8,056 nucleotides of DNA, taken from assembly GCA_017552165.1 (NCBI GenBank), contig JAFZCF010000086.1:1-8056 (forward strand), in the 5' to 3' direction. Under the pieces are notes generated by a model. The model saw only the letters and a list, made by a program, of their open reading frames with translations. It ran no database searches and had not been told where the DNA came from. The translations under genes and the position numbers were made by a program. Shown here piece after piece: positions 1-5,821 of the stretch. Source of the stretch: Clostridia bacterium. GTDB lineage: Bacteria > Bacillota_A > Clostridia > Oscillospirales > CAG-272. How positions within the stretch are numbered: position 1 is the first letter of the stretch; every line of letters starts with the position of its first letter.

Positions 1-47
1 CATCCGTCGGCTTCGCCGACACCTTCCCCTCCAAGGGGAAGGCAAGG
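1..47. repeat. Right arm of a truncated inverted-arm repeat element
   Basis: The first 47 bases match the right arm of the complete element at 94-237: a GTCGGC/GCCGAC hairpin followed by a CTTCCCCT/AGGGGAAG hairpin and the terminal GGCAAG. The rest of this copy lies upstream of the window. It shows that two members of the family sit within about 50 bp of each other here. Confidence 0.8.
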
Positions 48-71
48 TTTAGGTTGGCGATCCCTGTTTGA

Positions 72-85
72 AACGCATAAAACTG
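72..85. repeat. Inverted fragment of the element's internal spacer
   Basis: This 14-nt stretch (AACGCATAAAACTG) is the exact reverse complement of 167-180 in the neighbouring element's central spacer, and the same spacer word recurs at 3761-3774. It is probably a remnant of another, oppositely oriented copy. It could also pair with the spacer of the adjacent element if both are transcribed. Confidence 0.6.
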
Positions 86-93
86 CACGAACT

Positions 94-237
94 CTTGGCT
101 TCTCCTTGAGGAGAAGCTGTCCCACAGGGACTGATGAGGTGGAAACAATCGCTTTAAGCCGTTCAACAGTTTTATGCGTTCGCTAACACCTCATCCGTCG
201 GCTCCGCCGACACCTTCCCCTCCAAGGGGAAGGCAAG
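94..237. repeat. 144-bp MITE-like element, copy A
   Basis: The left arm (94-141) contains two hairpins, CTTCTCCT/AGGAGAAG and GTCCC/GGGAC, and ends in TGATGAGGTG. The right arm (187-237) is a diverged inverted copy of the same unit, beginning CACCTCATC and ending GGCAAG; its hairpins are GTCGGC/GCCGAC and CTTCCCCT/AGGGGAAG. A spacer of about 45 bp (142-186) lies between. The copy at 3688-3831 has exactly the same length and nearly the same spacer. No coding capacity is seen. Inverted arms, small size and multiple copies suggest a non-autonomous mobile or REP-like element. No flanking target duplication was identified. Confidence 0.8.
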
Positions 238-292
238 ACAGAGTTCAGCTTTGCTTTAATAAAGCGAAATATCGTTAGCGAGCCGTACGCCT
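238..292. repeat. Extended flank of copy A
   Basis: This segment has AAAGC/GCTTT words, then ATATCGTTAG, then CGTACGCC. Read in reverse complement, the left flank of copy B (3633-3687) aligns to it over about 55 bp with most positions identical. The right flank of copy B (3832-3886) aligns more weakly. The true repeat therefore probably extends about 55 bp beyond the 144-bp core. Confidence 0.6.
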
Positions 293-295
293 TCG

Positions 296-325
296 CAAAA
301 AAAGCCGGCGGGGTGCCGCCGGCTT
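296..325 (-). terminator. Rho-independent terminator of the GDPD gene
   Basis: Perfect 9-bp GC-rich stem, 303-311 with 316-324, and a 4-nt loop. On the minus strand it is followed by a run of seven T (complement of 297-303). It starts 13 nt beyond the stop codon of the minus-strand phosphodiesterase gene, where its transcript should end. Confidence 0.9.
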
Positions 326-337
326 CGGATGATGCTT

Positions 338-1057
338 TTATTCGAGTATGTCCGTCGTGATGAAGTCGACGCCCCAGCTCGCGAGGCGCTCGGCGTCCGC
401 CGGGTTGTCCACCGTCCAGCAGTTGACCTTGAGCCCCCTGTCGTGGTACGCCTTCACCATCTCCTCGGTGAGGAAGGTGTAGGCGATATCGAGATCTACG
501 CGCATCTCCGCGAGTTTTTCAAGAAGATTGTCGTAGAGCTGCCCCGCGAGGAACTGCGCCGGCTGATCGGGATACAGTTCGCGGAGACGGATGAGATTTT
601 CCGGATAGAACGAAATGAATATCGTGTCGTCAAAATAGCCGCATTCCTTCACAACGTCGCAGATCCCGACGACGTGCTCTTTTGCCATCGGGAGTTTGAG
701 CTCGAGGACCGCCTTTTTGCCGTATCTCTTGCAGGCCGCTATGTACTCGGAGAGCTCCGGTATTTTGCAGTCGGAGCGGAACGCGCCGCCGTAGCCCTCG
801 CTGAGTGTGAGGGATCTCAGCTCGTCGAAGGTGCTCGTTTCGACGTTTATGTTTTTGCAGAAGACGCGCCCGGTCCAGTCGTCGTGGAGGATGACGTATT
901 TCCCGTCGCCCGTCACGTGGACGTCGGTCTCGATGCCGAAATACGAGCGGTTGCCCGCCGCGACGAAGGCGGCGACGGTGTTCTCGGGCTCAATTCCCGA
1001 GAGCCCGCGGTGAGCTATCATTCTGACGTTGCCTTTGTTTATCTTTTTAGTGTCCAT
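338..1057 (-). CDS. Glycerophosphodiester phosphodiesterase (GDPD family)
   Basis: The 239-residue protein fits a complete single-domain GDPD enzyme, which hydrolyses glycerophosphodiesters (deacylated phospholipids) to glycerol 3-phosphate and an alcohol on a metal-dependent TIM barrel. Visible landmarks are the N-terminal HRG (16-18) followed by EPENT (24-28), the metal-binding IETDVH (E44, D46), the catalytic HDD (H59), and a third acidic ligand in LELK (E120). The C-terminal NCWTVDNP and DFITTDILE segments match the family's last strands. No signal peptide is present, so it is probably cytoplasmic, like UgpQ rather than secreted GlpQ. The start has a GAGGGG ribosome binding site just upstream. 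It is monocistronic, with its own promoter (1088-1116) and terminator (296-325), and no phosphate or glycerol transporter is next to it. The substrate cannot be deduced. Confidence 0.92.
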   Translation of the reverse strand: MDTKKINKGNVRMIAHRGLSGIEPENTVAAFVAAGNRSYFGIETDVHVTGDGKYVILHDDWTGRVFCKNINVETSTFDELRSLTLSEGYGGAFRSDCKIPELSEYIAACKRYGKKAVLELKLPMAKEHVVGICDVVKECGYFDDTIFISFYPENLIRLRELYPDQPAQFLAGQLYDNLLEKLAEMRVDLDIAYTFLTEEMVKAYHDRGLKVNCWTVDNPADAERLASWGVDFITTDILE

Positions 1058-1087
1058 GTCTACCCCTCGAAAGGTTATTGCGAAAAC

Positions 1088-1116
1088 ATTATATCACCCG
1101 CGCGGGGCGGTGTCAA
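1088..1116 (-). promoter_or_regulatory. Promoter of the GDPD gene
   Basis: On the minus strand: TTGACA (complement of 1111-1116), a 17-bp spacer, and TATAAT (complement of 1088-1093), a perfect sigma-70/SigA consensus. The start would be near 1081, giving a short leader. The spacer contains the perfect 10-bp palindrome CCCGCGCGGG (1097-1106), a possible operator half-buried under polymerase, though this could be chance in GC-rich DNA. Confidence 0.85.
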
Positions 1117-1174
1117 GAGACGCGGGCGGACAAATTATTTATCATTTTATTTGCCGTTCCGCACCTCCGCCGGA

Positions 1175-1203
1175 TTGACAAAAACGCCCGGAAGTGGTAT
1201 CAT
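1175..1203 (+). promoter_or_regulatory. Promoter of the gpmA-prmC operon
   Basis: TTGACA (1175-1180), a 17-bp spacer and TATCAT (1198-1203). It diverges from the GDPD promoter, with about 58 bp between the two -35 boxes. The implied start near 1210 lies downstream of other in-frame upstream start codons, supporting translation from 1243. Confidence 0.85.
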
Positions 1204-1242
1204 TATGGGGCAAAAAAATCAAGCGGAAATGGACGGAACAAT

Positions 1243-1986
1243 ATGAAACTCGTACTTTTAAGACACGGCGAAAGCGAATGGAACAAGCTCAATCTCTTCA
1301 CCGGCTGGACGGACGTCGAGCTGAGCGACAAGGGACGCGAAGAGGCGAAGGCGGCGGGAGCCGTCATGAAGAAAGAGGGCTACGACTTTGACGTGTGCTA
1401 CACATCGTATCTCAAGAGGGCGATACACACCCTCAACATCGCGCTCGACGAGATGGACAGGGCGTGGCTCCCCGTCATAAAGAGCTGGAAGCTCAACGAG
1501 AGGCATTACGGCGCTCTCCAGGGGCTCAACAAGGCCGAGACGGCCGAAAAATACGGCGAGGAACAGGTCAAGATCTGGCGCCGTTCATTTGACGTCAAGC
1601 CGCCGGCGCTCGATCCCGACGACGAGCGCAGCGCGTCGAAACAGGACATGTTCCGCGACGTCGACCCGTCGCTCCTCCCGGCAAACGAGAGTCTCGAGAC
1701 GACCATCGAGCGCGTGGTGCCGTACTTTGAGGACGTCATAAAGAAGGATATGCTCGCCGGCAAGCGCGTCATCATCGCCGCCCACGGCAACTCCCTCCGC
1801 GCCCTCGTCAAGTATTTCGACAATATCAGCAGCGAGGATATCATAGGCGTCAACATCCCGACGGGCGTGCCGCTCGTTTACGAGTTCGACGAGAACTTCA
1901 ACATCGTGCGCCACTACTATCTCGGCGACCAGGACGCGATAAACGCGAAGATGCAGGCGGTCGCCAACCAGGGCAAGAAGAAATAA
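1243..1986 (+). CDS. gpmA: 2,3-bisphosphoglycerate-dependent phosphoglycerate mutase
   Basis: This glycolytic and gluconeogenic enzyme interconverts 3- and 2-phosphoglycerate through a phosphohistidine. The 247-residue length is normal for dPGM. Visible motifs are [10 protein letters not shown] with catalytic H8 in RHG (7-9), [10 protein letters not shown] (19-28), TSYLKRA with R59, [11 protein letters not shown] with E86 as the likely acid/base (84-94), the long PPALDPDD insertion (120-127) that separates true dPGM from small phosphatases of the superfamily, and AAHGNSLRA with the second catalytic histidine H181. The open frame continues upstream, but the ATG at 1243 is chosen because homologues begin [10 protein letters not shown] and because the promoter at 1175-1203 lies inside the extension. 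A GGACGGA-like ribosome binding site precedes it. The stop is only 2 nt before the next gene, so the two are cotranscribed. Confidence 0.96.
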   Translation: MKLVLLRHGESEWNKLNLFTGWTDVELSDKGREEAKAAGAVMKKEGYDFDVCYTSYLKRAIHTLNIALDEMDRAWLPVIKSWKLNERHYGALQGLNKAETAEKYGEEQVKIWRRSFDVKPPALDPDDERSASKQDMFRDVDPSLLPANESLETTIERVVPYFEDVIKKDMLAGKRVIIAAHGNSLRALVKYFDNISSEDIIGVNIPTGVPLVYEFDENFNIVRHYYLGDQDAINAKMQAVANQGKKK

Positions 1987-1988
1987 CA

Positions 1989-3218
1989 ATGGACCTCTAC
2001 GGCCTCGGCGGCAGGGAGCTCTCTTTCCTGCGCGAAAAGTTCTCGGGAGATGAGCTCGACTCCGCCGCGCGCAGGGTTGCGGGGGGCGAGCCGCTCGGCT
2101 ACGTCCTCGGCGAATGGTATTTCATGAACGAGACCTACGAGGTCGGACCGGACTGTCTCATCCCGAGGCCGGAGACCGAGCATCTCGTCGAAAAGCTCGT
2201 GTCGCTCTGCCCCGAAAACGGCGTGTTCGCCGATCTCTGCACGGGGAGCGGCTGCGTTGCGGTCTCCGCGCTCGTCATGAGGCCGGACCTCACGGCCGTC
2301 GCTTACGACGTTTCCGAAAAGGCCCTTGAGATCGCCGAAAGGAACGCCGAAAAAAACGGCGTGAGCGGGCGGATACGCTTTGTCCGCGCCGATCTCATGA
2401 AAGAGGAGCCGGCGGGATATTTTGACGTCATAGCCGCAAATCCGCCGTACATCCCGACGGAGGTCATAAACGGGCTTTCCGAGGAGGTAAGGCGCGAGCC
2501 GCGCCTCGCCCTTGACGGCGGCCCCGACGGGCTGGCGTTCTACCGCAGGTTCGACGCTGTTCTCCCCCGCCGTCTCAGACCCGGCGGCGCGCTCGTTTTC
2601 GAGATAGGATACGACGAGGGCGACGCGCTCAGGGGCATGGGCTATACCGTCACGAAGGATTATTCGGGAAACGACCGCGTGGCGGTCAAGATACCGGACG
2701 CCTCGCTGCGCATGGAGACCGAAAGGCTGATCATCGACCGCGTGAGAGAGTCCGACAAAGAGGACTATTTCACAAACATATCTCACGACAAAAAGGTGCT
2801 CGAAACCTTTATCTGCCGTTACGCCGAGACGCTCGATGAGTTCGATTTCTCGGCGTATCCCGGGAACGCGCGCATCTTCGCAATCCGTCTCAGGGAGACG
2901 GGGCGGCTCATCGGGATACTGACTTTCTTCGACGACACGGCGGAGTCGTGCGAGATCGGCTACGGCCTCGGCTCGCGGTACTGGAACGCCGGCTACGCCA
3001 CGGAGGCTGTGAGGCGGTTCATCCGCTATCTGTTCGGGGAGAGAGGGCTGAGGACGGTTTACGCCTCGTTTTTCACGGGGAACGAAGCGTCGCGCCGCGT
3101 GATGGAAAAATGCGGCATGACCTTCTGCCGTTTTTCCGAAAAGGAGCTGACCTACCTCGGCGTCGAGAGGGACCTGACGTACTATTCCCTCGACAACCCG
3201 GAGGCCGATCCCCGATAA
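1989..3218 (+). CDS. prmC: PrmC-type release factor glutamine methyltransferase fused to a GNAT acetyltransferase
   Basis: The 409-residue protein has two parts. Residues 1-235 match PrmC/HemK, which N5-methylates the glutamine of the GGQ loop in peptide-chain release factors. Landmarks are GEPLGYVLGE (33-42), LIPRPETEHLV (57-67), the SAM-binding DLCTGSG (82-88) and the catalytic NPPY (151-154). The C-terminal part begins METERLIIDR (about 242) and is a RimJ/RimL-like GNAT domain, with an acetyl-CoA-binding YWNAGYATEA segment (331-340) and TGNEASRRVMEKCGM (363-377). NPPY lies about 30 residues earlier than in E. coli PrmC (277 aa), so the N-terminal release-factor-binding domain is shortened. 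I found no ATG, GTG or TTG in this frame in the 120 nt upstream, so the start is not simply mis-chosen. The gene follows gpmA by 2 nt rather than prfA, its usual partner. The GNAT substrate is unknown. Confidence 0.88.
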   Translation: MDLYGLGGRELSFLREKFSGDELDSAARRVAGGEPLGYVLGEWYFMNETYEVGPDCLIPRPETEHLVEKLVSLCPENGVFADLCTGSGCVAVSALVMRPDLTAVAYDVSEKALEIAERNAEKNGVSGRIRFVRADLMKEEPAGYFDVIAANPPYIPTEVINGLSEEVRREPRLALDGGPDGLAFYRRFDAVLPRRLRPGGALVFEIGYDEGDALRGMGYTVTKDYSGNDRVAVKIPDASLRMETERLIIDRVRESDKEDYFTNISHDKKVLETFICRYAETLDEFDFSAYPGNARIFAIRLRETGRLIGILTFFDDTAESCEIGYGLGSRYWNAGYATEAVRRFIRYLFGERGLRTVYASFFTGNEASRRVMEKCGMTFCRFSEKELTYLGVERDLTYYSLDNPEADPR

Positions 3219-3244
3219 GTCCGGGATACGATTTTTATTAAAAC

Positions 3245-3279
3245 CCCTTACGGCCGTTCAGACCGTAAGGGTTTTTTTT
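3245..3279 (+). terminator. Terminator of the gpmA-prmC operon
   Basis: A perfect 9-bp stem CCCTTACGG/CCGTAAGGG (3245-3253 with 3263-3271) and a 9-nt loop are followed by eight T (3272-3279), 26 nt after the prmC stop. The T/A-rich sequence on its left side could also let it act weakly on the minus strand. Confidence 0.93.
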
Positions 3280-3290
3280 GAAAAAGATAT

Positions 3291-3427
3291 GGAACAGAGT
3301 TCCCATATAGGGAAAAATTTTCCGTAAAGACAGGGAAAAAATTTCCTTGAAAACCGGAAAAAATTTCCGGTAAGGGGAAAAATTTTCCGGGCAGAGTAGA
3401 AAAAAATTCCATGCTGCCCGGAAAAAA
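3291..3427. repeat. Phased palindromic A-tract array
   Basis: Six degenerate units of the form GGRAAAAATTTTCC start at about 3310, 3333, 3356, 3376, 3399 and 3420. The self-complementary cores are 20-23 bp apart, close to two helical turns. They are preceded by two more short palindromes, GGAAC/GTTCC (3291-3303) and TCCC/GGGA (3301-3313). Unit 3 lies in a 17-bp palindrome (3354-3370). An 8-bp inverted repeat, CCGGGCAG (3387-3394) with CTGCCCGG (3414-3421), encloses unit 5. A-tracts in phase with the helix suggest intrinsically curved DNA; the palindromes could also be protein sites. The array lies just after the operon terminator, with no gene in it. Confidence 0.7.
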
Positions 3428-3446
3428 TTGCGAGGCTGCCTCGCAA
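3422..3446 (-). terminator. Possible minus-strand intrinsic terminator
   Basis: An 8-bp stem, 3428-3435 with 3439-3446, closes a 3-nt loop. On the minus strand it is followed by an A/T run containing six T (complement of 3422-3427). The shape fits a terminator for transcripts entering from the right, but no minus-strand gene is seen within the gene-free region to its right. Confidence 0.4.
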
Positions 3447-3562
3447 AATTTACGTTCAAGAATAAAAGAAAGAAAAAGAGAAAGTAAAAAAGAAAGTACC
3501 GAGACGCGCGTGAGCGCGCGTGAGAGCGCTGGCGCGCGGGCGGGAAAGGGCGCAAAAGCGCG
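3447..3562. other. Purine-rich tract followed by alternating GCGC tract
   Basis: From 3459 to about 3507 the plus strand is almost entirely A and G. From 3504 to 3540 it switches to alternating purine-pyrimidine GCGCG runs that form small inverted repeats around TGA. Short open frames run through this stretch, but their composition (Arg/Lys/Ser-rich or Phe-rich) is dictated by the base composition, and none has a good ribosome binding site. I see no recognised RNA or gene. Confidence 0.5.
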
Positions 3563-3629
3563 GACAATCCCTCAGGCGGCCTTGCCGCCAGCTCCCGTGT
3601 CGGCTTGCCGACGGACAAGGGAGCCTAAC
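3563..3629 (-). repeat. Second repeat family (CTCCCTTGT...GAGGGATTGTC), inverted copy
   Basis: Read on the minus strand, the unit begins with GGCTCCCTTGTCC, has GTCGGC/GCCGAC and GGCGGC/GCCGCC hairpins in the middle, and ends in GAGGGATTGTC. The same two end words occur in the same order on the plus strand at 3892-3990. The two copies therefore face each other across the 144-bp element. Confidence 0.6.
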
Positions 3630-3632
3630 GTG

Positions 3633-3687
3633 GGCGTACGCTTTGCTGACGATATCACGCTTTCTAAAAAGCAAAGCGGAACCTTAT
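3633..3687. repeat. Left extended flank of copy B
   Basis: The reverse complement of this segment aligns over about 55 bp with the right flank of copy A (238-292), sharing GCTTTGCTTT, ATATCGT and CGTACGCC blocks. This indicates that the inverted repeat of copy B continues beyond its 48-bp left arm. Confidence 0.6.
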
Positions 3688-3831
3688 CTTGGCTTCTCCT
3701 TGAGGAGAAGCTGTCCCGTAGGGACTGATGAGGTGGCGACAAACGCTTTAAGCCGTTCAACAGTTTTATGCGTTTGCTAACACCTCATCCGAGCACTTCG
3801 TGCCCACCTTCCCCTCCAAGGGGAAGGCAAG
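3688..3831. repeat. 144-bp MITE-like element, copy B
   Basis: It has the same architecture and exact length as copy A: left arm 3688-3735, spacer 3736-3780 and right arm 3781-3831. Left arms differ at the GTCCCGTAGGGAC hairpin and right arms at GAGCACTTCGTGC versus GTCGGC/GCCGAC. Because both strands of each hairpin have changed together, base pairing is kept, suggesting selection or mechanism at the RNA or single-strand DNA level. The spacer is nearly identical to copy A. Confidence 0.8.
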
Positions 3832-3886
3832 ATTTTTGTTAGGCTCGGCTTTGCAGAAAGCAAAATGCCGTTAGTAAAGCGATGGT
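3832..3886. repeat. Right extended flank of copy B
   Basis: A CGGCTTTGC...AAAGC...GCCGTTAG pattern aligns with the flank after copy A, although less well than the left flank of copy B does. It is the likely outer part of the same repeat. Confidence 0.45.
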
Positions 3887-3891
3887 TTAAG

Positions 3892-4020
3892 TAAGCCTCC
3901 CTTGTGTAAAGGCAGGCGTGAACCCCAAAGCTCGCTTTGCTCGCTTCGAGGACCCCGCCACGGGGGACCGCTTGCGGTGGAGGGATTGTCTCCGTAAAGT
4001 TCTCGCTTTACAATCCCCCT
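3892..4020 (+). repeat. Second repeat family, plus-strand copy
   Basis: It begins AAGCCTCCCTTGTGTAAAGG and continues to GGAGGGATTGTC near 3980-3990. A terminal hairpin pairs GGGATTGT (3982-3989) with ACAATCCC (4010-4017), with an inner GTAAAG/CTTTAC stem. The end words match the inverted copy at 3563-3629. The central part is longer and different, so units of this family appear to carry variable inserts. Confidence 0.6.
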
Positions 4021-4230
4021 GCGGCGGGAGAAGCCAAGAGGTTGGCCGTCGCCCTTCGATCTCCGCCTCATTTGCAACTTTCGTGCGATTTTCCTGCGAC
4101 AAATCTGCGAAAAAGGTGAGATGCGTTTTTTCGCGGGATGCGGTATAATTATGCCGTGACCGCGGACGGACGGCAGGACGGCAAAAGGGAAGAGGGACGC
4201 CCGCGCGCCGCATTTTATTTCCCGGGGTGA
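4021..4230. promoter_or_regulatory. Region upstream of mgtC with a possible distal promoter
   Basis: There is no gene here. An inverted repeat, GCGAAAAA (4107-4114) with TTTTTCGC (4127-4134), precedes a TATAAT at 4144-4149, but no good -35 box lies 16-18 bp upstream. If active, this would add a leader of about 130 nt to the mgtC transcript. I see no convincing riboswitch fold in 4150-4230, only GC-rich short repeats such as ACGG. Confidence 0.3.
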
Positions 4231-4259
4231 TTGAAACGCGGCGGGCGGTATGGTATAAT
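4231..4259 (+). promoter_or_regulatory. Promoter of the mgtC operon
   Basis: TTGAAA (4231-4236), a 17-bp spacer and TATAAT (4254-4259), with TGG directly before the -10 (extended -10). The start should be near 4266, leaving a short leader of about 24 nt before the ATG. A leader this short leaves no room for a magnesium-sensing attenuator. Confidence 0.9.
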
Positions 4260-4289
4260 ATACAAAATGCAACCGGCGGAGAAAAAAAC

Positions 4290-5063
4290 ATGATGACACT
4301 TGACAAATCGATACTGCGCCTCGTTTTCGCTTTCGAGGGCAGGGGCATACTTCTTTACGTGCTTCTGACCGGTTTGATAGCCGGCATACTCGCGTCGGTG
4401 ATAGGCCTCGAGCGTCAGCTCCAGGGCGAGGCCGCAGGCATAAGGACTCACGCCCTTCTTGCCGTCGGGAGCTCACTCCTCATGACGGTATCGATATGGG
4501 CGATAAGGATGGCCGACGGTACGATCGACATAGTCCACCAGACGGTCAGCGCCGGCCTGAACTACGACACGTCGCGTATCGCCGCCGCAGTCGTGACGGG
4601 TATCGGTTTTCTCGGAGGCGGGGTGATCGTAAAAGGCAAGTTCACCGTGAGGGGGCTCGCCACCGCCTCAACGCTGTGGATCTCAACGGCGCTCGGCCTC
4701 GCGTGCGGCTCGGGGTTCATCCTCGAAGCGATCGTCTCGATCGTCGTGGTCCTCGTAATCCTGCTCGTTTTCGGGCGGATACTCAAGTACATAGACGACC
4801 ATTCGCCGTCCGTCACGATGACGGCGGACGCCTCGTATCCCGTGATAGAGCGCGTCAGACAGTTCTCGGAGCAGAACGGCTACGTCCTCCGCACGGTCGA
4901 CGTGCTCGGGATAGAAGACGGCGTGACGACTCTCCGAGTCGCCTTCGGCTTCAAGACGCCGGAGAATCTGCTGCTCTATTTCAGGGAGCAGATGCTCTCC
5001 GTGCCGGAGGTCGGGCAGGTCACCGTGAACGGCGGAAAGGAAAAGAAGCACCATGCCGGATAA
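4290..5063 (+). CDS. MgtC/SapB family membrane protein
   Basis: The 257-residue protein has five likely membrane segments (about 20-40, 56-72, 97-114, 124-138, 143-164) and a soluble C-terminal domain (about 172-250) that resembles the ACT-like tail of MgtC. Family signatures are GLERQLQGEAAGIRTHALLA (39-58), the conserved aspartate in NYDTSRIAA (D93), TGIGFLGGGVIVKGK (103-117) and VRGLATASTLW (120-130). MgtC proteins modulate membrane physiology under magnesium limitation or acid stress, partly by acting on the F-type ATPase; transport activity is not established, and the role of this protein is inferred only from the family. The start at 4290 is set by the promoter at 4231-4259 and the GGAG ribosome binding site, not by the longer open frame. 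It is the first gene of a four-gene operon and overlaps the next by 11 nt. Confidence 0.9.
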   Translation: MMTLDKSILRLVFAFEGRGILLYVLLTGLIAGILASVIGLERQLQGEAAGIRTHALLAVGSSLLMTVSIWAIRMADGTIDIVHQTVSAGLNYDTSRIAAAVVTGIGFLGGGVIVKGKFTVRGLATASTLWISTALGLACGSGFILEAIVSIVVVLVILLVFGRILKYIDDHSPSVTMTADASYPVIERVRQFSEQNGYVLRTVDVLGIEDGVTTLRVAFGFKTPENLLLYFREQMLSVPEVGQVTVNGGKEKKHHAG

Positions 5064-5493
5064 CAGGGGCCCTTACGACGATATAATAAACCTCCCGCAC
5101 CACGTGGCGCAGTGGGAGAAGAAGCTCAAGAGATCGAGCTTTGCGGCGCAGTTCAGGCCGTTCTTCCCGAAAGGATACAAGGAGGTTCTCGCCGAGGTCG
5201 AGCGTACGACCGAGGAGCGCGAGGATCTCGACGACTACGTCAGAGCCGAGCTCGACAAGCGGCTCGGCGTCGTCTTCGCCCACGTGAGGGAACGCCCGGA
5301 GATAACCGTCAGGTACTTCCTCCCGGACAAGACCAAGCCCGGCGGCGCGTATCTCGACGTCACGGGCAGGGTCGTGAAATTCGACCCGATAAGGCGCGCC
5401 GTGATTTTCGAGAACGGGACGGTCGTCCCCGCCGCCGACATTTACGGCATAAGCGGCGAGATCATTGACGAATATTTCCCCGACGGGATGTGA
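5053..5493 (+). CDS. YolD-like family protein
   Basis: The 146-residue protein opens with PYDDIINLPHHV (7-18) and continues with AAQFRPFFPKGY, the hallmark of Clostridial YolD-like proteins. A second half (about 78-140) of predicted beta strands follows: PEITVRYFLPD, GAYLDVTGRVVKFD and VIFENGTVVPAADIYGI. Members are often encoded beside Y-family DNA polymerases and are suspected DNA-repair or SOS accessories, but their biochemical function is not established and no polymerase gene is in view. It starts inside the last codons of the mgtC-like gene (11-nt overlap), with AAAGGAAAAG upstream, suggesting translational coupling. The next gene starts 12 nt after its stop. Confidence 0.82.
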   Translation: MPDNRGPYDDIINLPHHVAQWEKKLKRSSFAAQFRPFFPKGYKEVLAEVERTTEEREDLDDYVRAELDKRLGVVFAHVRERPEITVRYFLPDKTKPGGAYLDVTGRVVKFDPIRRAVIFENGTVVPAADIYGISGEIIDEYFPDGM

Positions 5494-5505
5494 GAGGAGA
5501 AGACC

Positions 5506-5817
5506 GTGAAACGCGAAAAGAGGATAGAGGAAAACGAAAGGCGCTTCGACGCCTGCCGCGAGGCCGTTGACGGGCTGCTCTCGGCGCTGGACAAATACGA
5601 GAAATGTCTCGGGGACCTTTCCAGGCTCACGGACTATTACGGCAGCGGGACGTGGCTCGGCGACTTCGAGGCCGACGAGGCGGGAAAGCTCCCTCCCGAT
5701 CTCAAGAGGGGCGTCCTCTCGGAGGACGGCGTATATAATATGCTCGAAAACAACCGCGAGGCGGAGATAAGCATGCTCAGGGTGCTCACCGGCCTCGCAA
5801 AGATGAGAATGGAGTGA
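5506..5817 (+). CDS. DUF4298 family small protein
   Basis: The 103-residue, mostly helical protein starts at GTG with an AGGAG ribosome binding site 6 nt upstream (5495-5499). Residues 1-45 look like a charged amphipathic or coiled-coil helix. The conserved core is YYGSGTWLGDFEADEAGKLP (44-63), followed by DLKRGVLSEDGVYNMLE, which I recognise as the signature of DUF4298 proteins common in Firmicutes. No catalytic residues are known and there is no signal peptide or membrane segment. Its place between a YolD-like gene and a zinc-ribbon gene, 12 and 4 nt away, implies coordinated expression but does not reveal a function. Confidence 0.8.
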   Translation: MKREKRIEENERRFDACREAVDGLLSALDKYEKCLGDLSRLTDYYGSGTWLGDFEADEAGKLPPDLKRGVLSEDGVYNMLENNREAEISMLRVLTGLAKMRME

Positions 5818-5821
5818 AATC

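Noticed and set aside
329..1246. Long plus-strand open frame across the phosphodiesterase gene
   Set aside because: It is antisense to a clear GDPD enzyme with full motifs, and its translation has no recognisable domain; GC-rich DNA produces such shadows.
1917..2786. 289-codon minus-strand open frame
   Set aside because: It lies antisense to gpmA and prmC, whose catalytic motifs are intact, and it has no domain signature.
3291..3451. CRISPR array
   Set aside because: Units are too short, spacers are only about 8-10 nt, and the repeats are degenerate palindromes; no cas gene is nearby.
3238..3618. Minus-strand frame rich in Phe, overlapping small plus-strand frames at 3411-3780
   Set aside because: Their composition simply reflects the A-tract, purine and GCGC tracts, they run into repeats, and no ribosome binding site is found.
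4150..4289. Magnesium riboswitch or attenuator leader for mgtC
   Set aside because: The main promoter leaves a leader of about 24 nt, and no M-box or ykoK-like features are visible upstream.
3871..4476. Minus-strand frames of 153-201 codons near mgtC
   Set aside because: They span repeat elements and the mgtC promoter, and the translations resemble no protein family.
5082..5087. TATAAT inside the yolD-like gene (another lies near 5733 in the DUF4298 gene)
   Set aside because: Neither has a -35 box at 16-18 bp, and ATA/TAT codons make such matches common in these genes.
5053..5493. Assigning a translesion-synthesis role to the YolD-like protein
   Set aside because: No Y-family polymerase gene is nearby, so the usual contextual support is missing.
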